Below are positions 23,172-31,900 of a stretch of DNA of 64,000 nucleotides, piece by piece. The notes under the pieces are model-generated. The model was not told where the DNA came from. It ran no database searches and saw only the letters and a program-made list of their open reading frames with translations. Position numbers and translations under genes: made by a program. Where the stretch lies: assembly GCF_037042905.1 (NCBI RefSeq), contig NC_087245.1, positions 5,409,501 to 5,473,500 of the forward strand. Direction: 5' to 3'. How positions within the stretch are numbered: position 1 is the first letter of the stretch; every line of letters starts with the position of its first letter. The DNA is from Lytechinus pictus (Eukaryota > Echinodermata > Echinoidea > Temnopleuroida > Toxopneustidae).

Positions 23172-25549
23172 GACTAATTATAACAATGATGATAATAGAC
23201 TACTACTACTACTACTACTACTCACTCGATCATAGTACTACTCACTACTATACTACTACTACTAGTACTACTACTACTACTACTACTACAATTCTTACAT
23301 GTAAAGATAATATTGATGATGATAAGAAGAAGAAAACTTGGAAGAAGAAGGTCAAAGGCGAAGAAGAACAAGAACAAAAAAATTTAATACTTATAAATAA
23401 TTAATAATATACTACTACTACTACCAATAATAATAATAATAATCTTACATGTACTACTACTATACTATTTCTATACTACTAATTCTGTTCATAAAAACAA
23501 TGGCGCTAACAATAATAATAATAATAGTGATAATAATAATAATAGTAATCATGATAATATTGACAAACTATGTAATTAATAATTAATAACAGTTTCAAAA
23601 TGATGCTAATGATAATAAAGTATACTACTTCTACGACATGATAAAAACATAACAATAATAATAATAATTATAATCATAATAATAATAACAATAATAATAA
23701 ATTATAATAATATCGATAATATATAACTACATTAACTACTCTATTGTACTATTACTACTACTACCACGACGACTACTAATAATACTAATTGAATAATACT
23801 ACTAAAATAATCACCACTACAACTAATTATAATTATAATATGAAAACAAAGTAAAAACTACTTGTATAGCAATTTATAATCAACAAAATCATAAAAAGTG
23901 TTGTCCAGTTAGTTTCCCCTTAAAGGGATCGTCCAGGCTGAAAATATTTCTATTTTAATAAATAGAGTAAAATTCACAGAGCAAAATGCTGAAAATTTTA
24001 TCAAAATCGGATAACAAATAATGAAGTTCCAGTTTCATCAATATGATAGCTGTTCTGTTGTCGCGATAATGAGAACTGGTAACAGATGGACAGACAAACG
24101 GTGCACAAACAGATGGAAAACATGATGCTTCCAGCAACTTCACTGTAGTAAAAAAATCCAATCACTGTTATTGCAGTAACATTTACGGTAAGACAGACAG
24201 ATTTTATTATGGAACACCTGATACCATGGTTATCAGGTGTTCCTGATAAAAAGCACTGCTTTTTAGTGGATCCCTCCATTTTCTCAGAATTTTGTTTTAT
24301 AATGGTTATGATATTTTTCTTATATATAATACTCTGTTACTTACTGTTACTTATAGATAAATATCATATATTGTACATGCCTCAATTTATTTTGCCTGTA
24401 TGATAAGTTCATTGTAACTATTTTGACCACATGCATTACTTTGTTCTGTTGATAATGCAATAAAATAAATTGAATTGAATTGAATTAATGGTGTAGACTG
24501 GAGGCATAAAAAGAAAATAGATTCTTAAATTTATATATTTTTCATATTAACTGTTTTGATAAGTTTTGTCATTTTTTAGGACTTTCACTATACCTGCATG
24601 CCCCGAATATACCATCTTCAAACTACAGTACTTTACATCAAACAAAGTTTAATTTCTTGCCAACAACTGAAAACATAAATTTTATTTGAACACATATTCA
24701 TCAAACTTGTAAGAATCTTAATCTTACATTACAATGCATCAACAAACATTGTCTTACTCTTATATACCTATAATAATGATTGCTTTTCTTTCATATAAAA
24801 ATAAACAAAAAAAGGTCTATTTTACATCCTACTCATATAATAATGCAGTGTCATACCACAACATGCAACAATGGTGACGGAATAAGTTATTCTTCTTCCA
24901 TGACAGTGAGAGGGCAAATTACCAGCAATTCGGCAAAGGCAAATGATCAAGGCAAACGTTCGTGTTGAACATGCATTTGTATATGTTCTGCATATTTCTT
25001 CGGTGCGGACTTTTAAGTTTTGCATCGCGTGCGCGCCCAGCTGATAATGTACACAAACGTAGACTCTTCACTAGTCGCTTTTTAGCTATATTTGCGGAGA
25101 TTGCCTTCGCCAGGGTGTAAAACGGAAACGCGCCCCCCGGCCCCCTTCCCGAACATGTCCCGCCCATCCTCCGGCCTCCAGGGCAAGGCCCCCTCGCTTA
25201 TGTTATGATCATGTGCAAGATAACGCTTTGCATACCAACTCCCGAGTACGGTACCGTTCCTCAACAAGCTCAGCCGGAGCGCCGGTCGGGCGACTCGGTG
25301 TTGCCTGTTGGATCGACATGATCGAAGCAACAATTAGCTTCGCGTCGAGTGAGCTGGCCTAAGTACGGTAATGATAATACTGCAAATGAAATGGGTATAA
25401 CACTAAAGCATTGAAACTCGACACACAGTTTCCAAACTTTTGTCCGTCATCCACATTTTCACCATTCTGAGAGAAATGAGATTAAGGGTGCAGCAAATAT
25501 ATTAAAATTAGTCATTACCGAACCCTCGACGACCCTCTGGCTCTGCCAT
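14545..25549 (-). CDS. CMC1: CMC1, twin CX9C mitochondrial cytochrome c oxidase assembly factor (four exons, complete)
   Basis: Complete coding sequence assembled from four minus-strand exons: 25549-25519, 16763-16659, 15139-15049 and 14668-14545. Lengths of 31, 105, 91 and 124 nt sum to 117 codons (116 aa plus stop), with every junction GT-AG and phase-consistent. The protein starts MAEPEGRRGF. It carries two CX9C pairs, C40/C50 and C62/C72, plus an adjacent C51. Blocks such as VLIPKKMREKAKLRCSE and EYLAERKEF match what I remember of CMC1; the family length is about 106 aa. CMC1-family proteins act in the mitochondrial intermembrane space or inner membrane, where they stabilise newly made COX1 during complex IV assembly; CX9C pairs are oxidised to disulfides as part of the import pathway. 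There is no cleavable presequence, as expected. The start lies 367 bp from the divergent STAM start and probably shares its promoter. Intron 1 is about 8.8 kb and full of mobile elements. Exon 1 is short, so it is the least certain part. Confidence 0.93.
15049..15139 (-). CDS. CMC1: CMC1 exon 3 (second CX9C pair)
   Basis: Acceptor ...TTTCACCAG and donor GTATGT on the minus strand. It encodes EFTRCCKEKGLTMAFSC and then RKENRALKDCISGY, giving the second half of the first CX9C pair and all of the second pair. The phase is 1 in and 2 out, matching the neighbouring exons exactly. Confidence 0.93.
15140..16658 (-). other. CMC1 intron 2, with a retroposon tail
   Basis: No other exon is seen. At 15214-15266 a (TAC)n/(TAA)n run adjoins CCGCTTTTATATCTATAGCG, which on the minus strand reads as a typical LINE/SINE 3' tail (AAGCGC-like block followed by a trinucleotide repeat). 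The rest is AT-rich intron. Confidence 0.55.
16659..16763 (-). CDS. CMC1: CMC1 exon 2 (conserved N-terminal helix and first CX9C cysteine)
   Basis: Acceptor TTTTTAG and donor GTAAGA on the minus strand. It encodes WQEDEEFLRKVEVEVLIPKK, then MREKAKLRCSEYVD, the best conserved part of the family. Phases 1 and 1 fit exons 1 and 3. Confidence 0.95.
17555..17588. repeat. Perfect 15-bp-arm hairpin (GTGCGAGGTTAGTAT)
   Basis: GTGCGAGGTTAGTAT, loop ACTG, then the exact inverse complement. The same two arms, split by a transposon, flank the element at 26296-26922. Confidence 0.85.
18001..18075 (-). mobile_element. LINE 3' tail, reverse orientation
   Basis: CAATTCAATTCAATTC is followed by AT-rich 3' UTR-like sequence. 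On the minus strand this is a (GAATT)n-tailed non-LTR retrotransposon 3' end, matching the plus-strand tail near 24460-24486. Only the tail is visible. Confidence 0.5.
18640..20905. mobile_element. Miniature element interrupted by a large palindromic element
   Basis: The left part (about 18640-18790) and the inverse complement of the right part (about 20740-20905) share the words AGTCCACC, AGAGAAAAATC, CATAACAC and AAAATAAGAAAGTTATGACATT. They look like the two arms of one miniature element, now separated by the 1.7-kb palindrome at 18996-20724. Confidence 0.6.
18996..20724. mobile_element. 1.7-kb fold-back element with about 660-bp arms
   Basis: The arms run from about 18996 to 19662 and 20060 to 20724 and are close to exact inverse complements with a few small indels. 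They begin AGTAGGAGTGGGCTATA and its complement. The loop is about 400 bp. A 64-codon open frame appears in both arms (19133-19327 + and 20404-20598 -), but the pairing is explained by the inverted repeat rather than by selection on protein. No transposase is seen. Confidence 0.8.
21046..21496. mobile_element. Fold-back element, TAACCCAGGG termini, 9-bp target duplication
   Basis: Flanked by the exact 9-bp direct repeat GGCTCCAGT (21037-21045 and 21497-21505). The termini are TAACCCAGGG and CCCTGGGTTA, and almost the whole 451-bp element is one inverted repeat. A second copy of the family, also with a 9-bp duplication, lies at 26950-27478. A 9-bp duplication with long inverted repeats fits Mutator-like (MULE) fold-back elements; this family call is inference. 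Confidence 0.85.
21575..21665. repeat. Dispersed repeat, copy in opposite orientation at 29400-29470
   Basis: GGTGAGTGGAGCCAACGTAG and the following TTCAGCGGAACAACC recur as the inverse complement near 29412-29462 (GGTTGG/TGTTCCGCTGAA.. CGTTGGCTCCACTCACC). Both copies sit close to a fold-back element. Nature unknown. Confidence 0.6.
21690..22580. mobile_element. Possible TIR element with GCCGGACACC-type ends
   Basis: ACGTATGGCAGTGTATCC and TATTGCCGGACACC on the left resemble the inverse complement of AGTGTCCGGTAATACAATAC and GATATACGTGAC on the right (about 22540-22575). A second internal pair matches, CATGATTCTGGACGCGC versus GCGCGTCCGGAATCATAA. Ends are diverged and no target duplication was identified. 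Confidence 0.35.
23130..23865. repeat. (ACT)n and (AAT)n trinucleotide microsatellite cluster
   Basis: Long ACT runs at about 23131-23172, 23201-23221 and 23251-23288, and ATA/AAT runs at about 23421-23440, 23508-23550 and 23650-23705. No coding. Confidence 0.9.
24211..24243. repeat. 33-nt hairpin GGAACACCTGATA...TATCAGGTGTTCC
   Basis: The arms GGAACACCTGATA and TTATCAGGTGTTCC surround CCATGG. It sits at the right side of a partial miniature-element copy that begins AAAGGGATCGTCCAGGCTGA at 23923. Confidence 0.7.
24250..24486 (+). mobile_element. Non-LTR retrotransposon 3' UTR with (TTGAA)n tail
   Basis: AT-rich 3' UTR-like sequence ending AATAAAATAAATTGAATTGA and further GAATT repeats. This tail style is typical of CR1/L2-like LINEs. 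No reverse transcriptase codons are visible, so the copy is severely 5' truncated. Confidence 0.5.
25519..25549 (-). CDS. CMC1: CMC1 exon 1 (start codon)
   Basis: On the minus strand, ATG in the context AAAAATGG opens a 10-codon exon (MAEPEGRRGF plus one base) ending at a GTAATG donor. The leftover base G joins CT of exon 2 to make alanine and keeps the frame. It is the only ATG-plus-donor combination I found near the divergent STAM start with the required phase. Confidence 0.75.
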
Positions 25550-25916
25550 TTTTCTTGATTAAAAGTTAGAAAGGAGTTTCATATCATTTTAAATATCAAC
25601 TATATACGATGTGTTTTTGTATTGAGATTACCACTACAATATAATTGAAAAATAACTAATAATATATTACATGTAGCAATATTATTTTAAACTAATGATA
25701 ATGTAATCAATAATTATAAGAATTAAAATTATATGGCCTTGGGCCCTTCCTCAATTCCATTGAGTGAGAAAGTCAGTGATTACGTCATTGTCAGACCTTT
25801 TGCGCATGCGCATTTCAAACAGTATACCCTTAATCATCTGATGTTGTGTCACAGTCATACTAGTCGAACGTGTATAAAAATCAAATTTTTATGATAAAGA
25901 TTCGATCATTTTCACG
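25550..25916. promoter_or_regulatory. Putative bidirectional CMC1/STAM promoter with NRF-1 and CRE-like sites
   Basis: The 367 bp between the two divergent ATGs contain TGCGCATGCGCA at 25801-25812, an exact palindromic NRF-1 motif (consensus YGCGCAYGCGCR), and TACGTCA at 25781-25787 (CRE/ATF-like). NRF-1 is an established activator of nuclear genes for mitochondrial respiration, which fits CMC1. There is no obvious TATA box. The transcription starts and 5' UTRs are not determinable. Confidence 0.7.
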
Positions 25917-25956
25917 ATGCCGTTGTTTGGAGGAACACCGTTCGATACAGATGTTG
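25917..25956 (+). CDS. STAM: STAM exon 1 (start codon)
   Basis: ATG at 25917 (context TTCACGATGC) opens [13 protein letters not shown], matching the very conserved start of STAM proteins. The GTGAGG donor follows after one extra base. Confidence 0.9.
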
Positions 25957-28900
25957 GTGAGGGTCATTTAGTTTAAGGGAGAGTGTGGGAATCGCGTTCG
26001 GCAGCCATAAATAAATCTTGCGAATGCGAGTGTGACTGAGCTGAGACTGAGATGAGAGAGTGGCCCCAGAGCCAGAGTGTGTTGTGCATTGTACCTATTT
26101 ATTTGGTTTGTATTTATATTGATGACAGTGCAATGCAGTGCACCGACACTGCAGTCTGCACTGTCTGTGCACTGTGTGACTTCAAACTAACAACACTCAC
26201 AGTACTAAGTGACTGAGTTAGAGTCATAGCTAGGCAGGGTCTAATCCTGGGTTCTCGGCACTCACACAACGTCACAAGCATGCGAGGTTAATACTAGGGA
26301 GTTCGGTGACTTTTTGAAATCTTGAAGAATCCCAACAAATTTGATATCATTGGAAAGCTTGTGAAATAAGAAAAATAATGATGCCTCAATCAACTCATTG
26401 TCTGATATATTGACGGAGATATTCCAATTTACAGGGGGAAATATGCAGATTTTAAGTCTGTCAAAAAGAAAATTAAACTCTTGTTTGAGTTGGGGAGACA
26501 GTTACTTTATGAAATCTTGAAGGAATCCCAACAAATTTGGTACCATTGGAAAGCTTGTGAAATAAGAAAAAGAATGGTGCATAAATCAACTCATGATGTC
26601 AAATATTGACAGAGATATTTCTGTTTAAATGGGAGAATGTGCAGATTTTTTTACAGCAAAAAAGTAGGTTTTCATAGCTTACACAAAATGCAATGAATGG
26701 GACTGTATAATACTTTTTCTAAAAGTGCAATGCGCTGCTATGTATGCGGGGCAAGGCATGCCCTTGAATTATACATCATTTTATTCATAAAACTTCAAAG
26801 TTTCTCATGGTATAGGTTTCTATAGGGTTTTTCCTCCTCCTTTAATGGCTTCACATTTGTTTTATACATGGGTGCACAGACAGATACAAATTCTGAAAGT
26901 GGCATTTTCACCGAACTCCCTATTAATACTTACTAACCTCGCACAACGCTAACCCAGGGAGCTTCCGCCCGCACAGCGGGCGGGAGCCCAGGAGCTTACC
27001 GTGTATTTGACCATAGTCACCGGACTAGGGTGATTTATGGTCTAAATATTTCTCCAAATGAATTGTGAAAACAGAAAGTATACAATTACCACGATTATGT
27101 GGATGAAGGTCCAACGAGTGGCAGTTTCCTGAGATCTGGGCACAGACTGGAACCTCAAAAAACCGAAACGTTATCTCCTTCTACCCCCGTTTCGATCGGC
27201 CATTTTTGTTAAAAATCGTAACAAAATGGCCGATCGAGACTGGGGTAGAGGAGATAACTTTTCGTTTTTTTGAGGTTCCAGTCTGTGCCCAGATCTCAGA
27301 AAACTGCCACTCGTTAGACCTTCATCCATATAATCGTGGTAATTGTATACTTTCTGTTTTCACAATTCATTTGGAGAAATATTTAGACCATAAATCACCC
27401 TAGTCCGGTGACTATGGTCAAATACATGGTAAGCCCCTGGGCTCCTGCCCGCTGCGCGGGCGGGAGCTCCCTGGGTTAGCACAACGCATGTCATTTCATA
27501 ATGAATTTTGACGTTTTCATTCATCACATGAATGTGAGAGAATACCGTATTACTGTCTATGGGTACTAGTATTCAACCCGGCATAATTCAAAGATTTTGA
27601 CATATTCCCCAAAATATTTAGAAATAGGGAATTTATCTTAATTTCATACCTTTGTTATTTCCAGGGTAATCTGTTGTCGATATTTTCTTTGTCAATCTGT
27701 CGACTGTATGCGCGGAGGATCGAATTATGCGGCGATGGCCTTTTGCACTGAATGGTACTAGTATTCAACCTAGTGAGGATTGATAGCAAATCTCAAAAGG
27801 GTTTAGATTGCTAAATTAGATCTAGATCTATGTAAGTCTCTGGCTTTGATTAATTCCCTGTTTGGTCCCATCTCAAATGGTCTAGTCCATAGTCGGATGG
27901 GACAAGGGCAGATTGAGAAACAGGGCCATCTTTCATCGCCAGGTTGAATACTAGTACCGAAGGGTTCAATACTAGACTACTAGTACCAAAATCCGTCGCC
28001 GTATAATTCGATCGCCCGCGCACACAGTTAACTGGTTGAAGAAAAAAATAACGGAAAAAGAATAACCAGCATTTGCTCTTGGAAATAGACGGGTCTGAAA
28101 TTCAGGTAAATTCTATATTTCTATATATTTGAGGAAACTCACCAAACGGGTTGAATACTAGTGCACTTACGGTAAGTATAGTGAGTGATTGTATTATTAC
28201 CGACCGGCCTTGTATTACCGAACGCGTGCATCATACGCATCAGAAAATAATTTCATACGCTAAAAATTTTGCGACATCCTTCCAAAGAGAACTTGAATAG
28301 AAAGATGATGAAAAATGGTCAAAAACACATTTTCAAAGTCTTAATATTCTAAAAATAATAAAATATGGTCAAAATAGCTCATCATCAGTGATTTTGTAGT
28401 TTTCTCAACGTTTCCATAGAAAACACACGTTCGGTAATACGATACCTTTTTCAAGTGACCAAAATATTTCATATGCGGAGAGGGGTCCAATTGGAAGCTT
28501 ATATTGTAAAAAGGAAAAACGATTTCGGCAAAATTTTCATATATTTATATTTTGTAGGTAATTGTGTATTTATGGTGAAAGTTTGGTGAATTTCATGAGA
28601 ATAATGTATTTGATATGATTGAATTCATGAAAAGTGTTTGGTATTACGATCCACTACCATATAACACACGCCAAAATCTTCACAATATACTAAATTTATT
28701 CATCTAAATCTGTTCATTGAATTAATTTTTAAAATATGCTCCAAAATATTCATAAAAAGGGATTTTAAACGCTTACCTTCAAATCTCAGCCAAGATACTC
28801 CATCTGATCCTTAAATTAATACTGCGGTGGAAATTACGCAAACAACAATCAAAATGCGAATTTTTCTTATCGAACAGTCTAGATTCAAGTCGCCGGCGCA

Positions 28901-31900
28901 TAATAGGAAATTGTACCAAAAAAATCAACAGGCATCTCACGTATAATCGCTGATGGCGCTACATCATAAAATAACGCTGAACAGCGAAAAAAATGCGGAG
29001 CGCCTAGAACGCAACCAGCAGTACAGCTGATCTGACGTAAACAAGCAAGTTTATTAAATAATATCGCGCGCCCTCTCTGTGCGTATAGAGAAAACCAGCG
29101 AATTGGCCGCATGCCTGCTTCGACATCAAGTAAAATCATCGATATAAAGTACCAGAAAGACAGAGAGGAATTGAAATTGGCTTCATATCGTTTGGTAAGT
29201 TTCATATCCAAAGCTTACTTCATGTAAAATGTAGATAAATTTCTAATTTTTACAAAAGAATAAAAAAATTATTGCAAGTGCCGTGCCAGCGGTTATCCTG
29301 TGCACGGCGACGGTAATGCACCTATGGGTGGGTTCTCGGGGACTTAATTATTTGCATCCATAAGTGAATGCTAACTTCACAAAACATATCCAGACCCTAG
29401 ACCAAAAGCTTCGGTCTCTGTTATGTTGGCTGTTCCGCTGAACTCCGTTGGCTCCACTCACCAAATACAGAGACCAAAGTTCTAGCTCGATCTGTACAGG
29501 GAATCAATGCAGTCTTGAGGACGCAATGATGATGACTTTTAAAATCCTGTCATATACTTCATCAGTGACGTCTTGAACAGGCCTTCATAGACATGTAAGA
29601 GAACGAAGTAAACAAAGATGGATTTCCCTAGGAAATCAATCTTTACATAACAGAATCGCGTGAAATATGTTTATTTTATTAATTTCTACACCTTCCTACG
29701 CCTAATGCGTAGGAAGGTTTTAAAAAATGTTAGATAAAAATGTAAAAAATAAAGGTTTCTTACCTAACTGATGCTGCGTAGATCCCTCGATCCACATGTA
29801 ACAACGGAAATACAATAGCGTCGACCCTTGAACCGCTTGTGTAAGACGTACTTCCGGCTAGCAATGCCGTTTTGAAGAACAATTTATAGATGAAAATTAT
29901 TATTTCACAAATACTAAAATTTATTACGTAATTATAAATAATTGGTATTATAATTACGTAATAAATTTTAGTATTTGTGAAATAATAATATTTATCTATA
30001 TTTCTTCAAAACAACATTGCTAGCCGGAAGCACGTCATACATAAGCGGTTCAAGGGTCGACGCTATTGTATTTCCGTTGTTTACATGTGGATCGAGGGGT
30101 CTACGCAGCATCAGTTAGGTAAGAAACCTTTATTTTTTACATTTTTATCATCTCCCCAGTACCTTATTTCACTTATCAAAAGTTATACCCTTTCAAGATC
30201 CTTACGTTCCTCCTTTTCCAATTCTCTTGTTACCCCCAAAATTTCCAAAACCTGGGGTGAAAGATCATTTGTTTACTCATCCTCTAAGCTATGGAATAGC
30301 CTCCCTCAAAACATGAAACAGTGCTTGACTTCTGAAACTTTCAAACATTACCTCAAAACATTTCTGTTCAATTCTTCTTAATTTCTTTTATAATTTTTAA
30401 AAAGCGCCTTGAGCACTCTACAGAGTGGATTTGGCGCGATATAAGTCTAATTATTATTATTATTATTATCTAACATTTTTTAAAACCTTCCTACGCATTA
30501 GGCGTAGGAAGGTGTAGAAATTAAAAATTAAAAATTAAAAAGCGCCTTGAGCACTCTACAGAGTGGATTTGGCGCGATATAAGTCTAATTATTATTATTA
30601 TTATTATCTAACATTTTTTTAAACCTTCCTACGCATTAGGCGTAGGAAGGTGTAGAAATTAATAAAATAAACGTATTTCACGCGATTCTGTTATGAAAAG
30701 ATGGATTTCCTAGGGAAATCCATCTTTGTTTACTTCGTTCTCTTACATGTTTATGAAGGCCTGTTCAAGACGTCAATGATGAAGAAGTATATGATATTTT
30801 AAAAGTCATCATCATTGCGTCCTCAAGACTAGAATCAATGGCCATATGTTTATGTATTAAGTTCGGATGAAACAGGGAAGTGAAGTTGCGCGACAGCCGA
30901 AGTAAGTCACTGTTTTTTCCCCTTTTATTAAAAGTTTTAGTTTATTTTTCCCCGTTCTGGTGCATTTCAGGCCAAAACGGAATAATAATCTTTATTTTGG
31001 TACAGTTCTTTTTATATATTTTATGAAATAAAGACAAAAATCGATGAGCCCCGTTGGGGGGATTTTGCATTGTTAACTCCCTAATGGTGGCTGCACGATA
31101 GCGAGCCGTCTGTGTACATGTACAAAGAGAAATTTAAAAAAAAATGTTAAAAAAACTCCTCGAAACAGACGGCTGCCAGCTGTCTAATCCAGACCCAAGT
31201 CATGCCCATTCACACAGTGGTAAATCGTCCATAGACTGTACAATGGATAGACCATCTCCGCACAGCGATTCGGAGACCGCTGATTGGTCAATCGCGCAGA
31301 TCACATGACTACGTGGTCGCCAAAATAATTCCTTCGGACTGCGTGTGGAAGTATCGCAGGGCATAAATTAATCGACGGCCAGGCCGTCGATACCCCTAGC
31401 CCTATAACTGGCCGTGATGCCCATACAAAAAAAAATCAATTCACGGCTAAAAAGGCCGTGCCCTTTTTTCAAAACTGGTCATGACCTTACTCAGTGTAAG
31501 ATTAAGGTTTACAAAGTTCTCCCATATTTCACAAGCAAAAATACAGAAGAGAGAGAGAAAAAAAAAAGTTAACAACTTTCCTCAATTCAAACTGCAAGCC
31601 ATTTTCCGTGATTTTCTTGGATCTACACAGACACACACACGCAAAGTCAGCATGCAGTGTACATGTACTAGCTGCTGCACATGGCCTGGCCTGCCTGCCT
31701 GTGTGGTGTGTGGCAGGCTTGCATTATCGGAGGAGATTTGCAAACTCTGAGCAAAGTGAACAATCTCACATGATTAGCAGTTTTTCCAACAAAATAATCA
31801 CAAAATCGGCAGGAAATATTTATAATTACATACAATGGATTCTCAGATTAATGATTTGGTGATGTAATCAGAGGAGCAAGTTATTGAGTTTTCATTACTG

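Larger units (their letters stand above)
22649..25167. mobile_element. Inverted-repeat pair bounding 2.5 kb inside CMC1 intron 1
   Basis: 22661-22758 and 25052-25149 are near-exact inverse complements; the shared core includes CGTTTCCGTTTTACACCCTGG and CGACTAGTGAAGAGTCTAC. Both arms preserve an open frame that starts with ATG and reads AFPFYTLAKAIS followed by a basic KRLVKSL block (22649-23095 + and 25167-24919 -). They may be the two termini of one transposon, or an inverted promoter-proximal duplication, since the right arm lies only 370 bp from CMC1 exon 1. No transposase is visible between them. Confidence 0.55.
16764..25518 (-). other. CMC1 intron 1 (8.8 kb)
   Basis: No further exon is needed or seen. 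It contains, in order, a G-run repeat pair, a stable hairpin, a LINE tail in reverse orientation, a 1.7-kb palindrome nested in a miniature element, a 9-bp-duplication fold-back element, trinucleotide microsatellites and a 2.5-kb inverted-repeat pair. Each is listed separately. Confidence 0.8.
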
